A DNA stretch of 64,000 nt from Ziziphus jujuba (taxonomy: Eukaryota > Streptophyta > Magnoliopsida > Rosales > Rhamnaceae): the NCBI RefSeq assembly GCF_031755915.1, contig NC_083379.1, positions 21,214,001 to 21,278,000 on the forward strand, given 5' to 3'. Positions 1 to 13,300 of the stretch are shown in pieces (position 1 is the first letter of the stretch; each line of letters opens with the position of its first letter). The notes beneath the pieces were generated by a model, which ran no database searches, was not told the origin of the DNA, and was given only the letters and a program-made list of their open reading frames with translations. The translations under genes were made by a program, and so were the position numbers.

Positions 1-413
1 AATAAACAAAGATGGTTCGAAATCGAGATACCTAAAATAGTCTAACTAACATTTGAAATTAGTTTACAAATCTAATTAAAGCAAGAGTAAGAAAAAAAAT
101 ACCAAGATTTAATATGAATTTAACAAACTGTTTTCATTTACATTATTCCTCGTGCAGTGACAATCTGCCTTTGTAACATAAAACTTGTTCATTCAAGTTA
201 TATTATTATAAGATAATTCATAAAAATAAGAAATATATAATAATAATAATAATAATAATAATCCTTAAATAAGCCTACCCACATATGTTCATCACTATAT
301 ATTACCAAAAACGTAAAACCAGAAATCCTGTTACATAATCCTGATCGGATCCCATTTGGTCACTTTCTCTGCACATTCCAATATTAACCCTATAACAACT
401 AATGGGTTAAAGA
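1..413. other. PPO 3' flank, no gene seen
   Basis: AT-rich sequence downstream of the PPO stop codon. It includes a (TAA)n microsatellite at about 239-262. The PPO 3' UTR must lie here, but I see no exact AATAAA on the minus strand close to the stop, so no polyadenylation site is called. Confidence 0.6.
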
Positions 414-2183
414 TCAAGAAGCAAACTCAATTTTGAGTTCACCAATGCTGACGAGTCCTTTCCCAGTCCTTGGGACCAAAGTCACCACCACACTATCATC
501 ATCTTCAGCTTCCAAATCCTCCAGTAAGTCCGTCAGTCCTAGCCTCAAACAAGTTTTCAACTTCTTCTGATTCTTTTGCTTACGTGGAACACTCACAAAA
601 CTCCCCGCGAACTCTGACTTGTCCGGTCCGCTGGGCAAATCATCTTCATCGTTCACATAAACATCAAATTTCACCGGCAAATCTCTATCAAACTCAATCC
701 CATCGATCACCAAGACCTCTTCTTCCTCTTCCTTTTCTTGCTTGCTTCTCCTCTTCTTCTTCGGCCTATCAACCACGGTCCTTATCACCGAATCCAATAT
801 CACCGGAAAATCGGTCGTCGTCACCGTTTTCTTTGATACGGCAGCCTGAGCTACACCGAGTGCTCTAACAGCACTTGCTACTTTGCTCAGCTTCGATTTA
901 CGAGGAGTTGGTCTGGTTTTCAGCCATGGAATATCCACATCTTGATAAACATAGCCAAGCTTTTTCTCATCAAGGCAATCTCTGACTTTAACACGAACAA
1001 GCTGTTTGTTCTCATCGTAGAAAAGAAACCCGGCATTTAGCCAATCCGGATCAGTGATATCTTTTCTTTTGCCTCCTAACGTTTTCCATATCGTCCACAT
1101 CCGATCGACGTTCGAATGGTGTGCAAAAAACATCGGATCCCTAGCGGCGGAATAGAAGTTCCCCATGTTCTCAAGATTAGGCTGAGTGTTATCCCCACTC
1201 CATAGGTGGACAGGACCATGAGGAATGTTCTCAATGGAACCAGCTCCCGGGTCGGGTTCTTCGCCAGATCGGAAAGCACCGCCGAAGAACAGCTTAGGGT
1301 TCTTGCCGTTGGACACCACTTGCCGGTACATGATTGTGAGATTGCTGGTGAGCTGATCCCGTTTTGTTGTCGTCTCATCCGTACCATTATAGTCGAGATC
1401 GAGAAGCGTTGGTGGTTGGTGGCCGGCGTTTCGAAGAGTGTCGTAGAGTGGCGATTTCAAGTTGGCATACAATGCAGGTAATTGCATGCCTGGAGGAGAG
1501 TCCCAGTTCCAAAATGGCAAAGCAAAGGTAGGATCGTTGATAAGCTTCCCTAAGATCTTCTCGTAGAAATATAAGTAGTAGCGGTGGAAGGGGAAGAAGA
1601 GCCAACAATTGTGAACTTGAAGCTCAAGGTCTGGGAACCCAACTTGATCGTAAGCTGCGTCGCAGTAAGCGCAATGGATGTTAGCTTGTTGCGTAAAATT
1701 ACGTGGATCGTCTTCGGGCAGAGCTTTCATTAGAGCAATGGCTTTGGAATACTTTTCTATATAATTCTTGTCTACTACATGAGCAGCTGGCCTAACTCGC
1801 AATTGATTCGATTGCGGAGGTAGCTTGAAATCTATGATCTTATCGGATTTTGGAGGGCAACAATCTGTTGGTTTTGCACCGGAAGGCAAATCTGGTGGTC
1901 CGCAGTTGGAAAGATCCGGTGGCGCCACCGGAGCTGCAATGGAGAATGAATTGGAGCCCAACCCATTTACCCCATATAGTCCTCCTAGACCAATAAGCAC
2001 ATTTCTCCTATCAAATTTTCCTAGAGGAGACTGGTCGCCTTTAGTGGCTTTGCATGAGACTCTACGTTTAGATAAACGATTAAGTTTTGGAGCAAATGAA
2101 ATCGGAGATTTGCTTGGGAAGAAAGAAAAGAAGGAATCAGTAGTGGTTGAAGGTCGTGGTATTGTAGGAGTTAAAGAAGCCAT
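414..2183 (-). CDS. PPO: polyphenol oxidase (catechol oxidase), chloroplast precursor, 589 aa, intronless
   Basis: This type-3 copper enzyme oxidises o-diphenols to o-quinones (browning and defence) in the thylakoid lumen. Residues 1-45 are Ser/Thr/Pro-rich with basic residues, as in a plastid transit peptide. A twin-arginine RR at 59-60 followed by a hydrophobic stretch fits Tat thylakoid transfer. CuA ligands are H170, H191 and H200, and C174 is placed for the thioether to H191. CuB ligands are H322, H326 and H356, with F352 as the gate residue. The YxY motif is at 411-413, the DWL domain follows the tyrosinase core (DWL at 380-382), and KFDV is at 505-508 in the C-terminal domain. A Lys/Arg- then Glu-rich linker lies at about 474-489. 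Length is normal for plant PPO, no frame breaks are seen, and the ATG opens directly into the transit peptide. Many plant PPO genes lack introns. All key residues are present, so an active enzyme is expected; substrate preference cannot be read. Confidence 0.96.
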   Translation of the reverse strand: MASLTPTIPRPSTTTDSFFSFFPSKSPISFAPKLNRLSKRRVSCKATKGDQSPLGKFDRRNVLIGLGGLYGVNGLGSNSFSIAAPVAPPDLSNCGPPDLPSGAKPTDCCPPKSDKIIDFKLPPQSNQLRVRPAAHVVDKNYIEKYSKAIALMKALPEDDPRNFTQQANIHCAYCDAAYDQVGFPDLELQVHNCWLFFPFHRYYLYFYEKILGKLINDPTFALPFWNWDSPPGMQLPALYANLKSPLYDTLRNAGHQPPTLLDLDYNGTDETTTKRDQLTSNLTIMYRQVVSNGKNPKLFFGGAFRSGEEPDPGAGSIENIPHGPVHLWSGDNTQPNLENMGNFYSAARDPMFFAHHSNVDRMWTIWKTLGGKRKDITDPDWLNAGFLFYDENKQLVRVKVRDCLDEKKLGYVYQDVDIPWLKTRPTPRKSKLSKVASAVRALGVAQAAVSKKTVTTTDFPVILDSVIRTVVDRPKKKRRSKQEKEEEEEVLVIDGIEFDRDLPVKFDVYVNDEDDLPSGPDKSEFAGSFVSVPRKQKNQKKLKTCLRLGLTDLLEDLEAEDDDSVVVTLVPRTGKGLVSIGELKIEFAS

Positions 2184-2217
2184 TTTGCCGATGCAGGTGT
2201 CAAGGAAGATCGGCCAT

Positions 2218-2225
2218 GTTTTATA
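2218..2225 (-). promoter_or_regulatory. candidate TATA box of PPO
   Basis: Read on the minus strand the sequence is CCATATAAAAC, about 35 bases before the PPO ATG. If used, the 5' leader would be only a few bases to about ten bases long. Another TATA-rich stretch lies about 400 bases upstream (2578-2596), so the assignment is tentative. Confidence 0.3.
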
Positions 2226-3809
2226 TGGAAATTATGTTGGACTTTTCTCATGTTTTGTAGCTCAGCTAACTTGTTAGTTGTTCATAACAAAATAGACAAA
2301 GCAAAATTGAACTGTAGATATTAGAAACTTTTAAAACGTGGGAGTTGTACTCCTACCTTATTACACTAGGGGGATCCACACATTGATAATGGATGCGTGG
2401 GAATTAAATTTCCTTTGACTAAGTAATTAGCATGTCATATTGCTAATTACAGTTTTGTGCTATCTTAATTGTAATTTTAATATTTGTAACCACAAAGGAG
2501 CAGCACTATTGAAATTTATTGCTAAGATGATAAAAGCTAATATGAGAAGATAAAACTTTTTAATTAGCCAATTACGTAGTCATATAATATATAAGTTCCA
2601 ATAATAATAGTTACTAGGAGTGACAATACTTTTCTTCTAGTTATTAATAGAGCTTTATATTGAAAATATTGAGCTTCATGTATCATATGGCAATTTAATT
2701 GGCCATTTATCAAAATAATTAATTTTTGTTAATTTATAGTATAACAAACTAAAACATAATCAAGTGCTTCCAATCAGCTCTCATAATCGTAGAATGGATC
2801 TTACTAATGCTTAGTACTAATTATAACAAATCGGAAAACTTTTTGCTATTTTTATCACCAATAAGATTTATTGGTAATATGAAAAATAGGAATTGCTTGT
2901 ATTCAATAATTTTTTTACATTTTTAAAACTAAAAACCTAATATGAAAAAGTAAACACTTTTGGGGTAACTAGTTAAAATGTTGTGTGAATATATGGCACC
3001 CACTCATTTGGTCATCGATAGTGAAAAATAACATTTTTATTATATAGAACTTCTATCCTTGTTTACATGTCCAAACACAATTCTACATCATCTTAACAAT
3101 CATTTAATCTTGCACATAGTTTCTCTATTTCTTTGTTAGTATTTTAAATTATATAGGATTATATCAAAGGTGGACTCACATGGAGAGAAAAGAAAACAAA
3201 ACGAAAGGAAAATAATAATAATAATAATAATAAGAGGGATTGTCTTAATTTTCATATAAAATGACAAAATCTTATCTTGATTTTCAAATGAAACGATAAA
3301 AACCATGCAAATATTTATGGTTAAAATCAAACACTTTGTTTCTTTCAAAAAAAAAAAAAAACAAAACAAAACAAAAACGTAAATAAACAAATGGTTTCCC
3401 GTATAATACAAAAGTAAGCCCGCCTCAATTATAACACGTATATACCGATAAATCAAGAACATCTGGTTTTTACATTCCCATCAAGGAAATTAAACCTTTT
3501 TCTTTTTCATAATTACTTGTGTTTTTATTTTATTTTATTTTTTTTCAACTGCTTAATTTTAAATATGACATTTTTTTTTGGTCATTTATAAAAAGTTGCA
3601 TATAGTTGAATTTTTTCACTTTTTTTTTTCAAATGTTTAAACTATTTAGAAGTATATTATAATTTTTTTATATATTTTTTAATGTTCCCATTCACATATG
3701 ATAATTAGCTTTGATATTAAATTGAATTGTTATTTTTTTTTCAAAGTTTAAGTTGATAAAAGATGAATTATCATTTCTATTATAATTTTCAATAGCACAA
3801 ATATTTCTC

Positions 3810-3811
<2 letters not shown>

Positions 3812-3853
<42 letters not shown>
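3812..3853. repeat. poly-T tract of about 42 bases
   Basis: An uninterrupted T run. It could be the A tail of a retroposed sequence on the minus strand or a simple slippage tract. No gene body is visible next to it. Confidence 0.85.
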
Positions 3854-3855
<2 letters not shown>

Positions 3856-5046
3856 GGGTAATGTAGACAAAGTAAAAACCTTGATGATTAATTTTTAGTA
3901 GTAGGTACTGTAATATCGGTGATGATGCATGCCGCACTTACGAGATCAAGTTGAATTAGAACTTCAAAATCCATAATGTCATACTATATGTAGCTTTCGT
4001 TTTGGAAAAAGAAAGAAAGCAATACTAGTGACGTGCCGACGAAAAATATTCCGCATTAGAAGGATGACAATGTGCATACCGTAACTCGCAAACTTTACAT
4101 ACAGCCGCCTCATTTTTTATCGTCTTTTCTATGCTATTTTCTAATTTTTAGAAGGGAGTGATATTTTTCCTTTTGGTGGTGTGGGGTGACGTTATTTCCA
4201 GGCTCTTGAAAGCAAACAATTAGATATAAGAAATAGGGTAATTTATTAGGTCTTTTTTTTTTTTTTTTTTTTGGGTCGAGTATCAAGTAAACTTTTGTAT
4301 GAAAATTTTGTATTTTTAAATTTTGATTTTAAAAATCAAAACATTGAACACTCAATTTTTAATTTTTTTTTTAATTTTTTTTTTTGGGAATTGGATCAAA
4401 TTGGACTTTGCACCCTATTTGGAAAATATTAAGGTTTAAAGAAAAACTGATTTTTGGGATTAGTTTATTTGGAATTAATTAGTTTCCTGTAAATTTCTCT
4501 CTTGCTATATTTGGTGATTTAGTTTTCTCGAAGTTAACTTTTTGTAAATCAATTTCCTTTTTGCTATATTTGGCAATTAATAGAAAAATTAAGGCTTGTA
4601 AATAATTAAAGTTAATATTGTATAATAAATTAAAAATGAATTTGTATTTTTTCTAAAAAGTTTTAAAATTATTTTTTTGGGATATTTTTAAAATGATACC
4701 CTCATAATTAGGAATAATTTTTCCAATATACTTGATAATGTAGTTCTCTAAACACACACTTCCGCACCTCAAAATAATATCCAAACCAAATAAAATAATC
4801 ACTTTTTCAAGAAATTAGGTTTTCATTAATTTTATTATTTTCCAAACTGGGCCATGAATAATGGGTTATTAATGGTCATCTCATGTAAATTACACATGCG
4901 TATTAACGTGCTACTTTTAAAAAAAATTAGAGATACTAAGGAGAAAAACATTAAAACTAAAAGAAGACTAAAATATATTCAACGCATGTATTAAATAATT
5001 AATATTTCAATCATTGTTATATAATTAAAAATATAAAATAGGAAAA

Positions 5047-5485
5047 GGATCCTTATTCCTTGCCTTATTTTGTAGTTCGTTTTTTAACATTTGTTATATT
5101 ACTAAAAATTTTAAAAATAATAGAAGAGACGATCCCATTCTCTCCATTCTCTATTATCTTCTTTTTTTTTCTTTTTTTTCTTTTTTTTTTACCCTTTTAC
5201 ATTATAAAAATACAAAAAAAAATACTAAAAGGGATCCTTACTCCCTTTAATGTTTTCTACATTCTTCTTCTTCTTCTTCTTTTAACATTTGTTATATTAT
5301 TAAAAATTTTAAAAATAATTGGAAAGGTGATCCCCATTCTCTATTATATTTTCTTTTTCTTTTTCTTTTTCTTTTTTCCTTTTACATTATAAAAATACAA
5401 AAATGAAACACAAAAAATACTAAAAGCGATCCTAACTCCTTTAATGTTTTGTACAATATTCTTTCCTTACTCCCTTTCTTCTTCT
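5047..5485. repeat. tandem repeat, two units of ~180-195 bp plus a partial third
   Basis: Units start at about 5047 and 5229, with a partial unit from about 5426. Each opens with a GATCCTTAYTCC-like block. The two full units then share AACATTTGTTATATTA, a pyrimidine tract, and TTTTACATTATAAAAATAC. The units differ mainly in the length of the T/CTT tracts. Confidence 0.75.
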
Positions 5486-6404
5486 GAAAATATGCTTTCT
5501 AATTTTAGGATTTTCTCTCTAGTTTGAGTTTTGATGTATTATAATATTAGTCATATGGATGGATCGTTTACGGTGTGTTAGTCAAAACTTAGACTATACT
5601 AATTACAGCAAATTAAAAAAATAAGGCTTTAATGTGCTAAGTTTTAAAATTGAATGTCAAACATACAAAAATTTGAAATTAAAAGGTGTGAAATTGCAAT
5701 GAACCCTAAAAAAAATAGTCGTTGTTAACCAATTTAATTAAAATGGAAAATCAAAGATATTTAAGACAAATTAATTAATAAGTATTGTGTCAACTTTCTA
5801 TCAAAAAGACAAAAAAAAGTCTTTTATCAAAAAAAAAATAATCATGTTAACTTTGCGGAACCATTACATTTTTTATTTTTCTTCTAATGTTAATAGTGCA
5901 ATAGTGCTACAGACACCCAAATCTATGCCCAAACAATTAACAAATGCATGTGTTAATATATTACTTATTAATGAGTAAATTTTTAAATGAATAAAAAAAT
6001 GAGTAATTAAATATTATCATATCCTTTATTATATTATTTTATAAAAAAGTTATTGAATATTTAGGTAACTCTAATATTAGTGTTACTAATAATAATGAAT
6101 AGCATAGCAAAACTTAAACATAAAAACGTATGTTGCATGGTAAATTCGTACATACAAGGTAAGAGTGTGGAACTGTAAAATATGGGTCTTTTGTTTCCAT
6201 TTTTATATGAAAATGATGAGTGTTAAAATCCTTCCTCATCTTAAGAAAAATAATAATAATAAATTATTTTTTAAATTTTGTTTATTTTATTTATTGGTTA
6301 ATATCTTGAAATAAAATGACATGATTATTATTGATGGACACGGATGAAAATTGGAAAATTGGACTCTAGAACAGTATAGAGACATATTTTTGGTAGAGTG
6401 GATA

Positions 6405-6551
6405 GATCAACCTTTTAGTCTATGTTATCAATTAATCACTTGGTTCAGCTTCCCTTCCTTCAAGTCTTCTGTAGTGGTTACGGCCATTTTGGGGGAACAA
6501 GAAAATAATGGATCAACCTTTAATTCTATGTTATCAATTAATCACTTGGTT
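6405..6551. repeat. ~41-bp direct repeat, 106 bp apart
   Basis: A block containing TATGTTATCAATTAATCAC occurs at 6405-6445 and again at 6511-6551 with a few differences. The spacer is unique. It looks like a local duplication and has no assigned role. Confidence 0.7.
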
Positions 6552-7020
6552 ATCCATTCAAACGTGATCCACTAAATTTCCGTATCCATCCAATAATTTA
6601 CCAAGGAAATCACTTAATCTAGAACATTAATTAAATTAGTAAATCCAATTCTAGACACAAATTGAATAACTAGAGCATGAAGTAAATGCGATGATATTGA
6701 TAGATGCGTAATCCTTTATAATTTGTGCATTGACCAGGCATCACCCTCCCAAATAAAGCGTATAGTAACACTAGATGATGATAAATATAGTGGTCAAACT
6801 ATTAGAAATATATTTTAGATTTGGATTTGATCAAACTTGAATGAAATCTTCATTTTTTTTTAAGTTGGATGAAATCCTTCTACTTTTTAGTTTAGAATAT
6901 TGTGATACCTTAATTAACAAAGGGAATAAAATGTCACTATTCCAACAACAAAGATAATGTTGACCTTTTTTTAAAGAAAATATAATGTTGACTATTTTGA
7001 AATCAAGATAGATTTTATTT

Positions 7021-7227
7021 TTGGATCTTCTATTTGAGTATGGCAGATATATGGTTATGGCCAGTGAAGAAAAAGTCGCCTACTATAGTGAACGGTGCCG
7101 GAAGGTATGTATTGCTTGCCCGTCGCTGGCGGATCTGGTCGAATACGAAAAGGTTCTGATTCCTGAAGGCGTTCTTGCCTCGCGTCTGTCTCTCTCTCTA
7201 TCTTTATGTATATATATAAACACATAG
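7021..7227 (+). other. GC-shifted island with a short open frame, unknown
   Basis: Within AT-rich DNA, about 7040-7190 has clearly higher GC and an open 68-codon frame. The frame contains MASEEKVAYYSERCRK followed directly by GTATGT, a plausible splice donor. I do not recognise the peptide. It may be a decayed exon or a piece of a transposable element. Nothing around it completes a gene. Confidence 0.3.
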
Positions 7228-10200
7228 AAGGGTCTGGATGAAATCTTAGCGGTTAAGTCTTTGATTCATGAAGAATCAGTCCTGACTCACAATGCCAGCC
7301 CCAGCCACAAACAAGGTAATAATAAAATTCAATTGGCAAAAAGACGAATCTTTACGTAATTAAAAATAAATAAATAAAAATAAATTTAAGCTTTAAAAAA
7401 ATCTTTCACCGTCACAAGTCCACTCTCTACACCAGCCCTCGTCACAACCAAAATATATAATTAAATATATTTATTTGTAAAAAGGACAACATCCACCTAA
7501 AATAAAACGTGGACTTTGTCATATCTCCAAGTGGCAATCTATTTGGAATGTGTACAATTCTAATATAATTTCTTTACTGTATTATCTTTTAAATTTTTTT
7601 ATATTTTGATATTTATAAATATTTTTATTTTTTATTTATAATATTTTTTAATATTTATAAATTATTTTTTTAATATTATATTTTTATATTATTTTATATA
7701 TAAAATTTTATATTCTAAATTAAATATTTACAATTTTTATAATTTTATTGATATTTTTATAAAATTATATTTTTAATATTTTTAGATATACCGATATTTT
7801 TATCACTCTGTAATCATGGTTTTGATATTATTCAAATCTGACCACCAGTACATGATCTTGCACGTAGAAGTAGATGTCAAAACTTGTGTGGACCCAGTTT
7901 GGCGCCATGTTTAAGAGTATTTCTTTGGAAATTTCTTCAAATAAATATAAAACTATTAAAAATCACATTCACGTTGTAACATCATGGATTTTCTATTGGT
8001 CCGCGCTAAGTATGAAAAGGATAAATAATTAAACAAAAAAAATGAAAAGATAAATCAAAACTGCTGACTGCGGAAATCACACACGAGTGTTAGGTGATGT
8101 ACGGCCAAGTATCGCGTCATCCATTCCATCAAATGAGCGAAGCCGCCTTAAATTCATTTTTCGTTTTTTTTTTTTTTTTCCCACCTTAATCTTACCTATT
8201 TTCTGAAATAAATGATAATTATATTTTTGATTCTATATTTGCCTCTAATTTTAAAGGTTGTTGTGTTTTCGTCTTAATATATTATTTTCAACTTATTTTT
8301 AATTTAAAATTGAATAACAATTTAAACAATTTTAATATAGTTAAGAATTTATGGAAAAAAAATTGAAATGGACTGTGTGATCTTCTTAATTTGACAATTA
8401 TGAAAATATTTTCCTTCATAATACCTCTTCATAAACTTTTTACTATATCAAACCATTTCAATATATGTTAAAAAGTTAATTATATACTAGTAGGACAAAA
8501 TTTTAATATTAGATTATCAATTTATTTTTTTATATTTTTTTTAATTAATTAGGATTTTAGGCACGTTTATTTTGTCTCAAATTTCATAACTAACCATCTA
8601 TTTTTTACCAAAACTTTCAAAATAGCACTTCCATGTCATGAATTTAACCCCATTGTTTTGACTTTTTGTTATTTTCTGCCCGTTATATTGAAATTACAAT
8701 TAAACTTGAGGACTACTATTGCAAAATGAAAAATTAAAAATAGAATATCCATTTGAGAATTCATGGCAAAAAAATATAGATGGTCGAAAAGTATAGTTAA
8801 CTTTTTAAAAAGTAATGGAAAAAAAAATGCACTTTAAGATTGTTTTCTTTCCATAGCAAAAGTTGTTTTGAACCTAAATTTGTTATTAGGCTTTATTGCA
8901 CTGTTGTCTCTGTATTTTTGAAAGCATGCTACCATACTTCAAATTGTTTTCATAAAAAAGGAGGCGTTAAATGGTACGTAATGGTCATGTGAGTTAATTT
9001 GGTAGCTCTGTGAAAATAAAAAATGTCAATCCCATCTTCCGTCTTCTTCCTTTTCTTCTTCACTTCGATTTCCTTGAAACAAAACCAAAGATATTAAAAT
9101 AAATAAATAAACAAACATGGTTTAAAAATCGAAAGTAACCAAAATTGAATAAATCTAATCAATATAGGTCATCCACCCCACCACCATCCACGGGACCATT
9201 CTCTATCTCTCTCTCTCTTCCTCTCTCTCTATTGGTGTTAAACCTGAGATTCCCAATCCCAAATCTCTAATTGATACCCAAATCATGCAAAGAGTGACCA
9301 AAGATGGACCAATCACCTCCGTATACAATATCATTAATTTGAGTGAAAGTCCTTAACCTTGCTCTTAATATCGAACCATTTCTTGACCAATTTTCCTAGA
9401 ACATAGAATCAGCAATCTCAGAACAAAAAGAATCACACAAAATCAGACAAGTGGCTTGCATTTCTCAAACCTTCCTTTTATTGGAATTCTCATCTTTTAT
9501 TCTTCATAATTTCATATAGCTATCTTGATTTATTACAAAAGGAGCAATTCCAGTTCTTTCTTGAACTTGGGTTTTGATTCTTCCTGCTTTTTCCTTAGAA
9601 GTAAAACATGATAAAGAAGAAATTCAAACTTTGGTTTTTTGGAGATGATGAGGGAAGGCTCATAGGTTTTCTGTGGGAGAATATTAAATGAATGGGAAAT
9701 CCTCTATTTTCTTAGTTTTACAAAAATGAAAACAAATGGGTTTAGATGCATTGGTCACCCTAGGGATCTAGAGATCAAAATAACAAACCAATGCAAAAGT
9801 CAATTTTGAAAAGTTTACAAATTTCTTTTATGGTTAGAATCTATTACAAATGTATATATTATTAATAACAATAATAGTTAAAAGATTAAATATCTTTGAT
9901 GCTATTAGAAGAAAACCAGTATATTCTCTTTACACCAGATGTCAGAACCTATTCATACTTTTCTATCGGAACCTTAGATAAGTTCTGATCTCAAGAAAAA
10001 CCATACCGGACTGTACTATGGAAAATCCCCTACGGGTTGAGCATGCTCCAAAAATTACCTACACAAAAACACACTTTTACGCAGCACTACCTTATCCATC
10101 CCATCTTACTACAATAGATTGCACAAATTTTCAGGACTTTTATATAAAAAATTGTACAGGCATATATGTGGGAGGAATAATTAAATAAAACACAAATAGC

Positions 10201-10358
10201 TTTATATGCTTTATATTTCATATCAAATGCATAATTTTAGAGAGAAGGGTAACAAACAACAACTATAATAACAATAATAAAAATTATTACATTAACGACA
10301 AAAATGATAATAATGGTATTAGTACAACTTGCCCGAGGGCTACTATACCTACCCAAAG

Positions 10359-13300
10359 TGTAACACCCCGTCCCAAATTATTTTGGAATTCTTGCACGTT
10401 GATCGAGGTTGACCGTTGACAGAGTGGGTCAAAAGTTGACTTTTTGTTCCAATTGAAATTTCTAATTGACTGTGGTGTCGTGGCGAAGTACATGATGTCC
10501 CGAGTTCGTAGACTAGTAGCACGTCCAAAACGGAGCTACGGTTTGAAAGTTATGGACAAAACAAGTCGAAATTTAAACTGTCCAAAAGGTGCCGAAGTTG
10601 ACTTTTTATGGTTGTAAAATTTTGTTTTGACATTCATATGGTTGTAAAGTATTCGTCGATACGAGTTCATAGACTAGCGGCATGCTTAAATTGGATATCT
10701 GGTTAAAAAGTTTTGGACATGTGAAGTTTTCCGAATACCGTAATATTTTATTATATCTGGCTTAAGTGAACAGTGATGCCACATGTCGACATCTGAGAGG
10801 TCCATGTGGGTGAACAGTGTCACCCACGGTGGCTTTTATTTTGGCAAAACGGTGGGGGAGGGGAGAGAAAGAGAGAGAGGAGAGAGATAGGAGAGAGAGA
10901 GGGAGAGAGAAAACGACCGACCACCGGAGTTGTCACTTTTTCCTGCCGAATCCTGCAACACATGCCAGCCAGATAGGAGTGCCTCTCCATTCCCAGCCAA
11001 ACCCCAAAATTTTACGGCCAACCAACCGGCAACGCGCCCGGATCGGGACTTTTTCCTGCGGCGGCGCCGATTCGTTCAACCCGCCGAGATCTCCACATTC
11101 CGGCCTCCATTTTTGTCACCGCCGGTCCCATTGAGACCTTCTCCCTTCGATCTATGAAACCCCCAAAAATCTCAGCCACTAGCCACCGCACGCGCCGCCG
11201 GCGGCGATGGTTGCCGGTGACTACGATGGCTCGCCGGGGAAATCAATATTCCAGCGAGTACCCAGTTACACCACCGGTCCCTCCCCACTAATTCCGACCC
11301 CCTGAATCTAAATCCGATGTCCTTTTTCTCCAATTTGCAACAGTTTGAGAGAATCGAAGAGTTGAATCCTGAAATCTTTCCGACGAGATTCCGACCACCT
11401 CGGGTCCGATCTTCGAGAAGTAAGACCGGATTCGTAATTCTCATCACTTAAGCTTCGATTCGGTATATTACTCGTCAATTTTGGTTGTCGTTTGTGTTCA
11501 CTCTCCGGGTACCCATTTGAGTGTTATCCGATTAAAATATTAATATAATTGGTTTGGTGTATTGTGGATGTTTTAGGTGTACGTGTGGGTAGTGGAGTTG
11601 ATCCTACGGAGGATCTTGATTGATATACGTGCTTAAAGTGAGTGACCTACCTTAAAAACTATTTTCGGGTGATGATTATATTTATTTGGTGATATTTGAA
11701 TATTTGGAAAATATATGTATGTGGTTGGAATTTTATAAAATTGGGTATTTATTTTATAATGGCAAATTTCGGATGTTTGATTATATGCATACATATATAT
11801 ATTTTGATGCCATGATTGAATATGGAGAAATTCAAAGAATTTATGATTTAAATTCTGGATTGTTATTATTATTATTTTTACCGAGAATTTTCATGTACAA
11901 TCAAAGGCTTATGAAGAGAAAATATATTTAAATATTTTTTTTTAGGCTTATATATTATTTTGGAGGAAAACCTTGATTTAAAGGATTTGAAGAAAAATAT
12001 TGGTATGATGGTACTGTATGTTTTAAAAAGGTAATTATGCATTTATAATGCGAGGTGGTTGATTTCATGGTTTTGAGTAAACCATATTTCTTTTCTATGT
12101 TGATGATTTATGGTGAGAAATGCAAGGAATGTGGGGTTGGAGATTTTTATAACTCCCATGGTAAATTTTGGAAATTTTGGGTAATAATAAAAATGGGCTA
12201 TTGGTATTTATTTTATTTTAATTATTTTGGACGTACTTATGCAGTACCGGTGTTCTATACTGTACATGAGATTGTGATTAGCGCACAGGTTTTAGTCTCC
12301 CGTGAGTTACCTATGGACCTGAGGGCAGGTCGGTTTAGTATAATGCACATAATCGCCCTCCTCCTAGGCCGGGATGACAATCTCCCGTGAATTACCTACG
12401 GACTTGAGGGTAGCCCGGTTTAGTATAGTATACATAACCGCCCTTCTCCTAGGCCGGGATGACAGGTTTTAGCAACGGCGCTGTCGGGATGTTGAAGCGA
12501 CCGTATGCCGGTTCTCTCTTTAACCCCCTCTTGAGGGTGCTCGGGACGTTGAGTACCATAGGGCATCACTGGTATATAGTGTGGTGCGTCAGGATATTTT
12601 CGATTTGAATTTTCAAGCTTATTATTTGGAAATACTATTCAAATAAAATTGTTAATTTATTTAAGTTTTACCGTTTATTTCAAACAAATAATTTTGTGGT
12701 ATTTTTCTATATGATTTATTAATTATTATTCAAAATTTATTTTATTCTGGATTATTTTTCTGAGTGCATTGGGTTCCAAAAATTGTTGCATTTTATTACT
12801 AATTATTGATTAAACATTTTCATATAAATTGTGGTGCTCTATATTATTATTTGCATGATTTTGTATTTTAAATGTTGATATTCCATTTAGTTATTTTTTA
12901 ATTATTTATTTATTGGCTACCTTGATTTTAGGAAAATATAATTGCTGGGTTTTGTGAATATTTTAAAAGGGGAACTTTTCCAACCGAGTGAACCGTGAGG
13001 GTTTTGAGAGAAATTATTATTTTCAATTAATTATTATTTATTTACTCATTTATTGTTAATTATTCAAATATGCTATAATTTTCGTTACTATTATAATTGT
13101 ACAGTAGATAGGGTCACTTACTGAGATGATTAGCATTTCACGTTTTTAAATTTCGTTCCCTTAGGTTCGGGCTGGTAGACGACATCAGAATCAACTCGAC
13201 GTTTGTTGCTGTTGAGTTTCAAGAGTTATGCTTCCTTGTATTCTATTGTATTATTGTTTCCTATTTTATGTTGTATAACTTTCACACTCATCTGTAATTT

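Larger units (their letters stand above)
2226..9939. other. AT-rich intergenic spacer, no recognisable gene
   Basis: The region 5' of PPO is strongly AT-rich with many A and T tracts. Microsatellites include (AAT)n at about 3211-3231 and CT-rich tracts at about 9203-9230. Open frames here are short and low-complexity. Smaller repeats and one GC-shifted island are listed separately. I see no transposon protein domain in this stretch. Confidence 0.6.

Noticed and set aside
470..868. 132-codon frame on the plus strand
   Set aside because: It lies opposite the PPO coding sequence, and its composition follows from PPO codons. No independent signal supports it.
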